Under the pieces are notes generated by a model that did no database searches, had not been told where the DNA came from, and saw nothing but the letters and a program-made list of their open reading frames with translations. Shown here one piece after another: positions 28,861 through 42,651 of a stretch of 64,000 nucleotides of DNA (within the stretch, counting starts at the first letter, position 1; every line of letters starts with the position of its first letter). A program made the translations under genes and the position numbers. The stretch covers positions 24,159,741-24,223,740 of the forward strand of contig OX439133.1 of NCBI GenBank assembly GCA_949318235.1, given 5' to 3'. Source of the DNA: Ecdyonurus torrentis. Taxonomy: Eukaryota > Arthropoda > Insecta > Ephemeroptera > Heptageniidae.

Positions 28861-31800
28861 CTATATTTTTTGTTTTTTATAGGGTAAGTTCTTACTTAAT
28901 TAATAATTAAGAAAAGTAAGGCGTCACACAATCTAACGTTGTAGTGACAAAATTTAACGATAAAAATTGAAAACCATAAAAAATAAAGAAAAAAAATTGG
29001 AAAATAAAGGAATATAATATTTTATGTTATTTTATTTGATTCAGAATTTAAAGTAATATAGTTTGTATTTTTTTTATTAAAAGATTTTTCAATTCATGAT
29101 CCAATTTCTTGATTAATATATTATAGAGAAAAAGTTGAAAAAATATTTTATCCATAAACTATTTTAAGTCGAATTTTATTTCTTCAAATCGTTATTTCTT
29201 ATCAATTTACTATTTTTCTTGTTTATTATAGAGTAAGTACTTACTTAATTAATAATTAAGAAAAGTAAGGCGTCACACAATCTAACGTTGTAGTGACAAA
29301 ATATAACGATAAAAATTAAAAACCATAAAAAATAAAGAAAAAAAATTGGAAAATAAAGGAATATAATATTTTTTGTTATTTTATTTGAATCAGAATTTAA
29401 AGTGATACAGTTTGTAATTTATTGCATTTAAGATTTTTCAATTCATGATTTAATTTTTTTTGCGATATATTATTGAGAAACATTTGAAAAAATATTTCAT
29501 CCATAATCTATTTTAAGTCAAATTTTTATTCTTAGAAACACTATTATTGAACACTTCACTTAAATTTTCGATTATTTTATGGTAAGTACTCACTTCATTA
29601 ATAATTAAGAAAAGTAAGGAGCCACACAATCTAACGTTGTAGTGACAAAATATAACGATAAAGATATAAATTCTCCAAAAAAGGGAAAAAACAGTTCGGA
29701 AAATAAAGAAAAATAATATTTCTTTAATATTTATTAGGATACAGAATTCAAAGTGATATAGTCTGTATTTTATTGATTAAAAGATTTTTCAATTCATGAT
29801 CCAATTTCTTGTGTGATATATTATAGAGAAAAAGTGGAAAAAATGTTTCATCCATAAACTATTTTAAGTCGAATTTTATTTCTTCAAATCGTTATTTCTT
29901 ATCAATTTACTATATTTTTTTTTTATTATAGGGTAAGTACTTACTTAATTAATAATTAGGAAAAGTAAGGCGTCACACAATCTAACGTTGTAGTGACAAA
30001 ATTTAACGATAAAGTTATAAATTTTTCAAAATAGGGAAAAAAAATTCGGAAAATAAAGAAAAATAATATTTCTTTAATATTAAATTTGATTGAGAATTCA
30101 AAGTGATATAGTTTGCATTTTATTGATTAAAAGATTTTTCAATTCATGATAAAATTTCTCGTCTGATATATTATAGAGAAAAAGTGGAAAAAATGTTTCA
30201 TCCATAAACTATTTTAGGTCGAATTTTATTTCTTCAAATCGTTATTTCTTATCAATTTACTATATTTTTTGTTTATTATAGGGTAAGTACTTACTTAATT
30301 AATAATTAAGAAAAGTAAGGCGTAACACAATCTAACGTTGTAGTGACAAAATATAACGATAAAGATATAAATTCTCCAAAAAAGGGAAAAAACAGTTCGG
30401 AAAATAAGGAAAAATAATATTTCTTTAATATTTAATAGGATACAGAATTCAAAGTGATATAGTCTGTATTTTATTGATTAAAAGATTTTTCAATTCATGA
30501 TCAAATTTCATGTGTGATATATTATAGAGAAAAAGTTGAGAAAATGTTTCGTTCATACACTATTATATGTCAATTTTTATTTCTTCAAATCATTATTTTT
30601 TATCAATTTACTATATTTTTTAATTATTATATGGTAAGCACTTAATTAATAATTAGGAAAATTAAGGCGTCACACAATCTAACGTTGTAATGACAAAATT
30701 TAACGATAAAGATATAAATTCTCCAAAATAGGGAAAAGAAAGTTCGGAAAATAAAGAAAAATAATATTTCTTTAATATTTAATTTGATTCGGAATTCAAA
30801 GTTATATAGTTTGTAATTTATTGATTAAAAGATTTTTCATTTTATGATAAAATTTCTTGTGTGGTATATTATAGAGAAACACTGGAAAAAATGTTTCGAC
30901 CATAAACTTGTTTAGGTCAAATTTTCGATGTTTAAATTAATCTTTTTCAACACTTCGCTATATTTTTCGATTATTTTAGGGTAAATACTTACTTCATTAA
31001 TAATTAAGAAAAGTAAGGCGTCACACAATCTAACGTTGTAGTGACAAAATATAACGATAAAAATTAAAAACCATTAAAAAGAATAAAAATAATTTGGAAA
31101 ATAAAGGAAAATAATATTTCTTTATTATTTAATTTGATTCAGAATTTAAAGTAATATAGTTTGTATTTGTTTTATAAAAGATTTTTCAATTCATGATCTA
31201 ATATCTTGTTTAATATATTATAGAGAAAAAGTTAAAAAAATGTTTCGTACGTACACTATTATAAGTCACTTTTTATTTCCTCAAATCATTATTTTATATC
31301 AAATTACTATATTTTTTGTTTATTATAGGGTAAGTTCTTACTTAATTAATAATTAAGAAAAGTAAGGCGTCACACAATCTAACGTTGTAGTGACAAAATT
31401 TAACGATAAATATTGAAAACCATAAAAAATAAAGAAAAAAAATTGGAAAATAAAGGAATATAATATTTTTTGTTATTTTATTTGAATCAGAATTCAAAGT
31501 GATATAGTTTGTAATTTATTGCATTTAAGATTTTTCAATTCATGATTTAATTTCTTTTGCGATATATTATTGAGAAACATTTGAAAAAATATTTCATCCA
31601 TAATCTATTTTAAGTCAAATTTTTATTCTTAGAAACACTATTATTGAACACTTCACTTAAATTATCGATTATTTTATGGTAAGTACTTACTTCATTAATA
31701 ATTAAGAAAAGTAAGGAGCCACACAATCTAACGTTGTAGTGACCAAAGTGAACGATACAAATAAAATAAAATAAAAAAGAATAATAATAATTTGGAAAAT

Positions 31801-34800
31801 AAAGGAAAATAATATTTCTTTATTATTTAATTTGATTCAGAATTCAAAGTGATATAGTTTGTATTTTATTGAATATAAGATTATTCAATTCATGATCCAA
31901 TTTCTTGTGTGATATATTATAGAGAAAAAGTGGAAAAAATGTTTCATCCATAAACTATTTAAAGTCGAATTTTATTTCTTCAAATCGTTATTTCTTATCA
32001 ATTTACTATATTTTTTTTTTATTATAGGGTAAGTACTTACTTAATTAATAATTAGGAAATGTAAGGCGTCACACAATCTAACGTTGTAGTGACAAAATTT
32101 AACGATAAAGTTATAAATTTTTCAAAATAGGGAAAAAAAATTCGGAAAATAAAGAAAAATAATATTTCTTTAATATTAAATTTGATTGAGAATTCAAAGT
32201 GATATAGTTTGTATTTTATTGATTAAAAAAATTTTCAATTCATGATAAAATTTCTCGTCTGATATATTATAGAGAAAAAGTGGAAAAAATGTTTCATCCC
32301 TAAACTATTTTAGGGCGAATTTTATTTCTTCAAATCGTTATTTCTTATCAATTTACTATATTTTTTGTTTATTATAGGGTAAGTACTTACTTAATTAATT
32401 ATTAAGAAAAGTAAGGCGTCACACAATCTAACGTTGTAGTGACAAAATATAACGATAAAGATATAAATTCTCCAAAAAAGGGAAAAAACAGTTTGGAAAA
32501 TAAAGAAAAATAATATTTCTTTAATATTTAATAGGATACAGAATTCAAAGTGATATAGTCTGTATTTTATTGATTAAAAGATTTATCAATTCATGATCAA
32601 ATTTCATGTGTGATATATTATAGAGAAAAAGTGGAGAAAATGTTTCGTTCATGCACTATATTATAAGTCAATTTTTATTTCTTCAAATCATTATTTTTTA
32701 TCAATTTACTATATTTTTTAATTATTATAGGGTAAGCACTTACTTAATTAATAATTAGGAAAATTAAGGCGTCACACAATCTAACGTTGTAATGACAAAA
32801 TTTAACGATAAAGATATAAATTCTCCAAAATAGGGAAAAGAAAGTTCGGAAAATAAAGAAAAATAATATTTCTTTAATATTTAATTTGATTCGGAATTCA
32901 AAGTTATATAGTTTGTAATTTATTGATTAAAAGATTTTTCATTTTATGATAAAATTTCTTGTGTGGTATATTATAGAGAAACACTGGAAAAAATGTTTCG
33001 ACCATAAACTTGTTTAGGTCAAATTTTCGATGTTTAAATTACTCTTTTTCATCACTTCGCTATATTTTTTGACTATTTAAGGGTAATTTCTTACTTAATT
33101 AATAATTAGGAAAAGTAAGGAGCCACACAATCTAACGTTGTAGTGACACAATTTAACGATAAAAATTAAAAACCATTAAAAAGAATAAAAATAATTTGGA
33201 AAATAAAGGAAAATAATATTTCTTTATTATTTAATTTGATTCAGAATTCAAAGTAATATAGTTTTTATTTTTTTTATTAAAAGATTTTTCAATTCATGAT
33301 CCAATTTCTTGATTAATATATTATAGAGAAAAAGTTGAAAAAATATTTTATCCATAAACTATTTTAAGTCGAATTTTATTTCTTCAAATCGTTATTTCTT
33401 ATCAATTTACTATTTTTCTTGTTTATTATAGGGTAAGTACTTACTTAATTAATAATTAAGAAAAGTAAGGCGTCACACAATCTAACGTTGTAGTGACAAA
33501 ATTTAACGATAAAAATTAAAAACCATAAAAAATAAAGAAAAAAAATTGGAAAATAAAGGAATATAATATTTTTTGTTATTTTATTTGAATCAGAATTCAA
33601 AGTGATACAGTTTGTAATTTATTGCATTTAAGATTTTTCAATTCATGATTTAATTTCTTTTGCGATATATTATTGAGAAACATTTGAAAAAATATTTCAT
33701 CCATAATCTATTTTAAGTCAAATTTTTATTCTTAGAAACACTATTATTGAACACTTCACTTAAATTTTCGATTATTTTATGGTAAGTACTCACTTAATTA
33801 ATAATTAAGAAAAGTAAGGCGTCACACAATCTAACGTTGTAGTGACAAAATATATAAAAATATAAATATAAATTCTCCAAAAAAGGGAAAAAACAGTTCG
33901 GAAAATAAAGAAAAATAATATTTCTTTAATATTTAATAGGATACAGAATTCAAAGTGATATAGTCTGTATTTTATTGATTAAAAGATTTTTCAATTCATG
34001 ATCAAATTTCATGTGTGATATATTATAGAGAAAAAGTTGAGAAAATGTTTCGTTCATACACTATTATAAGTCAATTTTTATTTCTTCAAATCATTATTTT
34101 TTATCAATTTACTATATTTTTTAATTATTATAGGGTAAGCACTTACTTAATTAATAATTAGGAAAATTAAGGCGTCACACAATCTAACGTTGTAATGAGA
34201 AAATTTAACGATAAAGATATAAATTCTCCAAAATAGGGAAAAGAAAGTTCGGAAATAAAAGAAAAATAATATTTCTTTAATATTTAATTTGATTCGGAAT
34301 TCAAAGTGATATAGTTTGTAATTTATTAATTAAAAGATTTTTCATTTTATGATAAAATTTCTTGTGTGGTATATTATAGAGAAACACTGGAAAAAATGTT
34401 TCGACCATAAACTTGTTTAGGTCAAATTTTATTTCTTCAAATCGTTATTTCTTATCAATTTACTATATTTTTTGTTTATTATAGGGTAAGTACTTACTTA
34501 ATTAATAATTAAGAAAAGTAAGGCGTCACACAATCTAACGTTGTAGTGACAAAATATAACGATAAAAATTAAAAACCATTAAAAAGAATAAAAATAATTT
34601 GGAAAATAAAGGAAAATAATATTTCTTTATTATTTAATTTGATTCAGAATTTAAAGTAATATAGTTTGTATTTGTTTTATAAAAGATTTTTCAATTCATG
34701 ATCCAATATCTTGTTTAATATATTATAGAGAAAAAGTTAAAAAAATGTTTCGTACGTACACTATTATAAGTCACTTTTTATTTCCTCAAATCATTATATT

Positions 34801-37800
34801 ATATCAAATTACTATATTTTTTGTTTTTTATAGGGTAAGTTCTTACTTAATTAATAATTAAGAAAAGTAAGGCGTCACACAATCTAACGTTGTAGTGACA
34901 AAATTTAACGATAAAAATTGAAAACCATAAAAAATAAAGAAAAAAAATTGGAAAATAAAGGAATATAATATTTTTTGTTATTTTATTTGAATCAGAATTC
35001 AAAGTGATATAGTTTGTAATTTATTGCATTTAAGATTTTTCAATTCATGATTTAATTTCTTTTGCGATATATTATTGAGAAACATTTGAAAAATTTTTTC
35101 ATCCATATACTATTTTAAGTCAAATTTTTATTCTTAGAAACACTATTATTGAACACTTCACTTAAATTTTCGATTATTTTATGGTGAGTACTTACTTCAT
35201 TAATAATTAAGAAAAGTAAGGAGCCACACAATCTAACGTTGTAGTGACAAAAGTTAACGATAAAAATAAAAAACCATAAAAAAGAATAATAATAATTTGT
35301 AAAATAAAGGAAAATAATATTTCTTTATTATTTAATTTGATTCAGAATTCAAAGTGATATAGTTTGTATTTTATTGAATATAAGATTATTCAATTCATGA
35401 TCCAATTTCTTGTGTGATATATTATAGAGAAAAAGTGGAAAAAATGTTTCATCCATAAACTATTTTAAGTCGAATTTTATTTCTTCAAATCGTTATTTCT
35501 TATCAATTTACTATATTTTTTTTTATTATAGGGTAAGTACTTACTTAATTAATAATTAGGAAAAGTAAGGCGTCACACAATCTAACGTTGTAGTGACAAA
35601 ATTTAACGATAAAGTTATAAATTTTTCAAAATAGGGAAAAAAAATTCGGAAAATAAAGAAAAATAATATTTCTTTAATATTAAATTTGATTGAGAATTCA
35701 AAGTGATATAGTTTGTATTTTATTGATTAAAAGATTTTTCAATTCATGATAAAATTTCTCGTCTGATATATTATAGAGAAAAAGTGGAAAAAATGTTTCA
35801 TCCATAAACTATTTTAGGTCGAATTTTATTTCTTCAAATCGTTATTTCTTATCAATTTACTATATTTTTTGTTTATTATAGGGTAAGTACTTACTTAATT
35901 AATAATTAAGAAAAGTAAGGCGTCACACAATCTAACGTTGTAGTGACAAAATATAACGATAAAGATATAAATTCTCCAAAAAAGGGAAAAAACAGTTCGG
36001 AAAATAAGGAAAAATAATATTTCTTTAATATTTAATAGGATACAGAATTCAAAGTGATATAGTCTGTATTTTATTGATTAAAAGATTTTTCAATTCATGA
36101 TCAAATTTCATGTGTGATATATTATAGAGAAAAAGTTGAGAAAATGTTTCGTTCATACACTATTATATGTCAATTTTTATTTCTTCAAATCATTATTTTT
36201 TATCAAGTTACTATATTTTTTAATTATTATATGGTAAGCACTTAATTAATAATGAGGAAAATTAAGGCGTCACACAATCTAACGTTGTAATGATAAAATT
36301 TAACGAAAAAGATATAAATTCTCCAAAATAGGGAAAAGAAAGTTCTGAAAATAAAGAAAAATTATATTTCTTTAATATTTAATTTGATTCGGAATTCAAA
36401 GTGATATAGTTTGTAATTTATTGATTAAAAGATTTTTCAGTTTATGATAAAATTTCTTGTGTGATATATTATAGAGAAACACTGAAAAAAGTGTTTCGTC
36501 CAGAAACTTATTTAGGCCAAATTTTCGATGTTTAAATTACTCTTTTTCAACACTTCGCTATATTTTTCGATTATTTTAGGGTAAATACTTACTTCATTAA
36601 TAATTATGAAAAGTAAGGAGCCACACAATCTAACGTTGTAGTGACAAAATTTAACGATAAAAATTAGAAACTATAAAAAATAAAAATAAAATAATTTGGA
36701 TAATAAAGGAAAATATTATTTCTTTATTATTTAATTTGATTCAGAATTCAAAGTAATATAGTTTGTATTTTTTTTATTAAAAGATTTTTCAATTCATGAT
36801 CCAATTTCTTGATTAATATATTATAGAGAAAAAGTTGAAAAAATATTTTATCCATAAACTATTTTAAGTCGAATTTTATTTCTTCAAAACGTTATTTCTT
36901 ATCAATTTACTATATTTCTGGTTTATTATAGGGTAAGTACTTACTTAATTAATAATTAAGAAAAGTAAAGCGTCACACAATCTAACGTTGTAGTGACAAA
37001 ATTTAACGATAAAAATTAAAAACCATAAAAAATAAAGTAACAAATTGGAAAATAAAGGAATATAATATTTTTTGTTATTTTATTTGAATCAGAATTCAAA
37101 GTGATATAGTTTGTAATTTATTGCATTTAAGATTTTTCAATTCATGATTTAATTTCTTTTGCGATATATTATAGAGAAACATTTGAAAAAATATTTCATC
37201 CATAATCTATTTTAAGTCAAATTTTTATTCTTAGAAACACTATTATTGAACACTTCACTAAAATTTTCGATTATTTTATGGTTAGTACTTACTTCATTAA
37301 TAATTAAGAAAAGTAAGGAGCCACACAATCTTACGTTGTAGTGACAAAAGTTAACGATAAAAATTAAAAACCATAAAAAAGAATAATAATAATTTGGAAA
37401 ATAAAGGAAAATAATATTTCTTTATTATTTAATTTAATTCAGAATTCAAAGTGATATAGTTTGTATTTTATTGAATATAAGATTATTCAATTCATGATCC
37501 AATTTCTTGTGTGATATATTATAGAGAAAAAGTGGAAAAAATGTTTCATCCAAAACTATTTTAAGTCAAATTTTATTTCTTCAAATCATTATTTCTTATC
37601 AATTTACTATAATTTTTTTTATTATAGGGTAAGTACTTACTTAATTAATAATTAGGAAAAGTAAGGCGTCACACAATCTAACGTTGTAGTGACAAAATTT
37701 AATGATAAAGTTATAAATTTTTCAAAATAGGGAAAAAAATTCGGAACATAAAGTAAAATAATATTTCTTTAATATTAAATTTGATTCAGAATTCAAAGTG

Positions 37801-40800
37801 ATATAGTTTGTATTTTATTGATTAAAAGATTTTTCAATTCATGATAAAATTTCTCGTCTGATATATTATAGAGAAAAAGTGGAAAAAATGTTTCATCCAT
37901 AAACTATTTTAAGTCAAATTTTATTTCTTCAAATCGTTATTTCTTATCAATTTACTATATTTTTTGTTTATTATAGGGTAAGTACTTACTTAATTAATTA
38001 TTAAGAAAAGTAAGGCGTCACACAATCTAACGTTGTAGTGACAAAATATAACGATAAAGATATAAATTCTCCAAAAAAGGGAAAAAAACAGTTCGGAAAA
38101 TAAAGAAAAATAATATTTCTTTAATATTTAATAGGATACAGAATTCAAAGTGATATAGTCTGTATTTTATTGATTAAAAGATTTTTCAATTCATGATCAA
38201 ATTTCATGTGTGATATATTATAGAGAAAAAGTTGAGAAAATGTTTTGTTCATACAATATTATAAGTCAATTTTTATTTCTTCAAATCATTATTTTTTATC
38301 AATTTACTATATTTTTTAATTATTATAGGGTAAGCACTTACTTAATTAATAATTAGAAAAATTAAGGCGTCACACAATCTAACGTTGTAATGACAAAATT
38401 TAACGATAAAGATATAAATTCTCCAAAATAGGGAAAAGAAAGTTCGGAAATAAAAGAAAAATAATATTTCTTTAATATTTAATTTGATTCGGAATTCAAA
38501 GTGATATAGTTTGTAATTTATTGATTAAAAGATTTTTCAGTTTATGATAAAATTTCTTGTGTGATATATAATAGAGAAACACTGGAAAAAATGTTTCGAC
38601 CATAAACTTGTTTAGGTCAAATTTTCGATGTTTAAATTAATCTTTTTCAACACTTCGCTATATTTTTCGATTATTTTAGGGTAAATACTTAGTTCATTAA
38701 TAATTAAGAAAAGTAAGGAGCCACACAATCTAACGTTGTAGTGACAAAATGTAACGATAAAAATTAGAAACTATAAAAAAATAATAATAATAATTTGGAT
38801 AATAAAGGAAAATAATATTTCTTTATAATTTAATTTGATTCAGAATTTAAAGTAATCTAGTTTGTATTTTTTTTATTAAAAGATTTTTCAATTCATGATC
38901 CAATTTCTTGATTAATATATTATAGAGAAAAAGTTGAAAAAATATTTTATCCATAAACTATTTTAAGTCGAATTTTATTTCTTCAAATCGTTATTTCTTA
39001 TCAATTTACTATATTTCTTGTTTATTATAGGGTAAGTACTTACTTAATTAATAATTAAGAAAAGTAAGGCGTCACACAATCTAACGTTGTAGTGACAAAA
39101 TTTAACGATAAAAATTAAAAACCATAAAAAATAAAGAAAAAAAATTGGAAAATAAAGGAATATAATATTTTTTGTTATTTTATTTGAATCAGAATTCAAA
39201 GTGATACAGTTTGTAATTTATTGCATTTAAGATTTTTCAATTCATGATTTAATTTCTTTTGCGATATATTATTGAGAAACATTTGAAAAAATATTTCATC
39301 CATAATCTATTTTAAGTCAAATTTTTATTCTTAGAAACACTATTATTGAACACTTCACTTAAATTTTCTATTATTTTATGGTAAATACTTACTTCATTAA
39401 TAATTAAGAAAAGTAAGGAGCCACACAATCTAACGTTGTAGTGACAAAAGTTAACGATAAAAATAACGATAAAAATAAAAAACCATAAAAAAGAATAATA
39501 ATAATTTGGAAAATAAAGGAAAATAATATTTCTTTATTATTTAATTTGATTCAGAATTCAAAGTGATATAGTTTGTATTTTATTGAATATAAGATTATTC
39601 AATTCTAGATCCAATTTCTTGTGTGATATATTATAGAGAAAAAGTGGAAAAAATTTTTCATCCATAAACTATTTTAAGTCGAATTTTATTTCTTCAAATC
39701 GTTATTTCTTATCAATTTACTATATTTTTTTTTTATTATAGGGTAAGTACTTACTTAATTAATAATTAGAAAAATTAAGGCGTCACACAATCTAACGTTG
39801 TAATGACAAAATTTAACGATAAAGATATAAATTCTCCAAAATAGGGAAAAGAAAGTTCGGAAAATAAAGAAAAATAATATTTCTTTAATATTTAATTTGA
39901 TTCGGAATTCAAAGTTATATAGTTTGTAATTTATTGATTAAAAGATTTTTCATTTTATGATAAAATTTCTTGTGTGGTATATTATAGAGAAACACTGGAA
40001 AAAATGTTTCGACCATAAACTTGTTTAGGTCAAATTTTATTTCTTCAAATCGTTTTTTCTTATCAATTTACTATATTTTTTGTTTATTATAGGGTAAGTA
40101 CTTACTTAATTAATAATTAAGAAAAGTAAGGCGTCATACAATCTAACGTTGTAGTGACAAAATATAACGATAAAAATTAAAAACCATTAAAAAGAATAAA
40201 AATAATTTGGAAAATAAAGGAAAATAATATTTCTTTATTATTTAATTTGATTCAGAATTCAAAGTAATATAGTTTGTATTTTTTTTATTAAAAGATTTTT
40301 CAATTCATGATTCAATTTCTTGATTAATATATTATAGAGAAAAAGTTGAAAAAATATTTTATCCATAAACTATTTTAAGTCGAATTTTATTTCTTCAAAT
40401 CGTTATTTCTTATCAATTTACTATATTTCTTGTTTATTATAGGGTAAGTACTTACTTAATTAATAATTAAGAAAAGTAAGGCGTCACACAATCTAACGTT
40501 GTAGTGACAAAATTTAACGATAAAAATTAAAAACCATAAAAAATAAAGAAAAAAAAATTGGAAAATAAAAGAATATAATATTTTTTGTTATTTTATTTGA
40601 ATCAGAATTCAAAGTGATATAGTTTGTAATTTATTGCATTTAAGATTTTTCAATTCATGATTTAATTTCTTTTGCGATATATTATAGAGAAACATTTAAA
40701 AAAACATTTCATCCATAATCTATTTTAAGTCAAATTTTTATTCTTAGAAACACTATTATTGAACACTTCATTTAAATTTTTGATTATTTTATGGTAAGTA

Positions 40801-41469
40801 CTTACTTTATTAATAATTAAGAAAAGTAAGGAGCCACACAATCTTACGTTGTAGTGACAAAAGTTAACGATAAAAATTAAAAACCATAAAAAAGAATAAT
40901 AATAATTTGGAAAATAAAGGAAAATAATATTTCTTTATTATTTAATTTAATTCAGAATTCAAAGTGATATAGTTTGTATTTTATTGAATATAAGATTATT
41001 CAATTCATGATCCAATTTCTTGTGTGATATATTATAGAGAAAAAGTGGAAAAAATGTTTCATCCATAAACTATTTTAAGTCGAATTTTATTTCTTCAAAT
41101 CGTTATTTCTTATCAATTTACTATATTTTTTTTTTATTATAGGGTAAGTACTTACTTAATTAATAATTAGGAAAAGTAAGGCGTCACACAATCTAACGTT
41201 GTAGTGACAAAATTTAACGATAAAGTTATAAATTTTTCAAAATAGGGAAAAAAATTCGGAAAATAAAGAAAAATAGTATTTCTTTAATATTAAATTTGAT
41301 TGAGAATTCAAAGTGATATAGTTTGTATTTTATTGATTAAAAGATTTTTCAATTCATGATAAAATTTCTCGTGTGATATATTATAGAGAAAAAGTGGAAA
41401 AAATGTTTCATCCATAAACTATTTTAGGGCGAATTTTATTTCTTCAAATCGTTATTTCTTATCAATTTA
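28861..41469 (+). repeat. 36-monomer satellite block, copy 2 (12609 bp)
   Basis: Nearly identical to copy 1. I noticed two differences while reading. One is a substitution at 32596 (A, against G at 19999). The other is a 12-bp tandem micro-duplication (an extra AACGATAAAAAT-type unit) near 39460, after which the offset becomes 12609 bp (27441 to 40050, 28131 to 40740). The last satellite monomers, at 41470-41995, continue into a different monomer type. Confidence 0.95.
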
Positions 41470-41995
41470 CTATATTTTTTGTTTATTATAGGGTAAGTAC
41501 TTACTTAATTAATAATTAAGAAATGTAAGGCGTCACACAATCTAACGTTGTAGTGACAAAATATAACGATAAAGATATAAATTCTCCAAAAAAGGGAAAA
41601 AACAGTTCGGAAAATAAGGAAAAATAATATTTCTTTAATATTTAATAGGATACAGAATTCAAAGTGATATAGTCTGTATTTTATTGATTAAAAGATTTTT
41701 CAATTCATGATCAAATTTCATGTGTGATATATTATAGAGAAAAAGTGGAGAAAATGTGTTTCGTTCATACACTATTATAAGTCAATTTTTATTTCTTCAA
41801 ATCATTATTTTTTATCAATTTACTATATTTTTTGTTTATTATAGGGTAAGCACTTACTTAATTAATAATTAGGAAAAGTAAGGCGTCATACAATCTAACG
41901 TTGTAATGACAAAATTTAACGATAAAAATTAAAAACCATAAAAAAGAATAATAATAATTGGAAAATAAAGGAAAATAATATTTCTTTATTATTAT
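41470..41995 (+). repeat. Edge monomers and right end of the satellite array
   Basis: The last core begins near 41846. The final monomer stops about 150 bp after its core, at about 41995, where the satellite run TTTCTTTATTATT passes into non-satellite DNA. An edge monomer carries a 2-bp insertion (AAATGTGTTTCG instead of AAATGTTTCG) near 41756. No inversion or degraded monomer fragments were seen beyond the edge. Confidence 0.85.
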
Positions 41996-42025
41996 TTGAT
42001 AAATGTATAATGAAAATTATCTGTC

Positions 42026-42179
42026 AATGGTTCTTACCGGCGATGAAAATCAACACAATCAATCAATCAATGACTCAGAACAAGTCAAAGTATAGACAGT
42101 ATCACTCATTAACTTTTTTCCGGAATCATCTTTTTATAATGCAGCTTGAATTAGTGAATTATCACCGGTAAGAGCCATT
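42026..42179. mobile_element. Family D element, copy 1, with terminal inverted repeats
   Basis: The ends are AATGGTTCTTACCGG (left) and CCGGTAAGAGCCATT (right), inverted repeats of about 15 bp with one mismatch. An internal run of ATCA repeats follows the left end. It begins only about 30 bp after the satellite edge. No transposase is encoded. It could be a MITE or the conserved hairpin of the ~400-bp tandem unit described with copy 2. Confidence 0.6.
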
Positions 42180-42417
42180 GTATCTTATTTTGCTCTGCTA
42201 CATATCTTTTATTTTAGTATGTTATCATTATATAAATATTTTAATTAATAAGGTGAAAAATCACTTTTAAGTAAAAAAAAAAAGTATATATTATCAATCA
42301 TTAATTAGACAAAAAATCGATATTTTGGCATTATTATATATGAAATATTTTATTGGAATTTAATTAGTTACTATTTTAGAAATTGTAATCTATAAATATC
42401 ATTAAAATTCATCTGTC

Positions 42418-42580
42418 AATGGGTCTTACCGGCAGAAAAACAATCAATAAAATCAATCAATCAATAGCTTAAAATACGCTAATATATGGCCAGTGTCACT
42501 CAATAAAATTTTATCTGGAATTACCTTTTTCTAGCGCAATTAGAATTAGTGGTTATGTCTTATCGCCGATAACAACCATT
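42418..42580. mobile_element. Family D element, copy 2 (diverged direct copy)
   Basis: Same order of blocks as 42026-42179: AATGGGTCTTACCGG, an ATCA-rich stretch, a CAGTGTCACTCA-like block, then GATAACAACCATTGTATCTT. Similarity continues downstream (AATCGATATTTT near 42316 and 42725). The two copies are therefore probably a diverged tandem duplication of a ~390-410-bp segment (about 42015-42400 and 42405-42745), not two independent insertions. Confidence 0.6.
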
Positions 42581-42624
42581 GTATCTTAATTAGCTCCGCA
42601 GAAAAAAAAAATTTTATATATCAT

Positions 42625-42651
42625 GATATATATATATATATATATATATAT
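42625..42651. repeat. (AT)n microsatellite
   Basis: Uninterrupted TA/AT run of about 27 bp. Confidence 0.9.

Larger units (their letters stand above)
1..41995 (+). repeat. Satellite DNA array, ~350-bp monomer, ~120 copies
   Basis: All monomers lie head to tail in one orientation. The marker GGTAAGTACTTACTT (or a close variant) begins at 166, 516, 868, 1219, 1571, 1920, 2273, 2624, 2973, 3323, 3673, 4027, 4378, 4727, 5078, 5425, 5774 and 6123, and so on to about 41846, giving spacings of 347-354 bp. Dividing the span by 350 gives about 120 monomers. The sequence is very AT-rich and has no long open frame; the frame at 12022-12285 on the minus strand is a chance opening inside it. Most monomers contain one GAATTC (EcoRI) and one AGTACT (ScaI) site, so the array should give a ~350-bp ladder. 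The array runs off the left edge of the window. A centromeric or heterochromatic role is inference only. Confidence 0.97.

Noticed and set aside
1..41995. CRISPR array or bacterial tandem repeat
   Set aside because: Units are ~350 bp with no spacers; clearly eukaryotic satellite.
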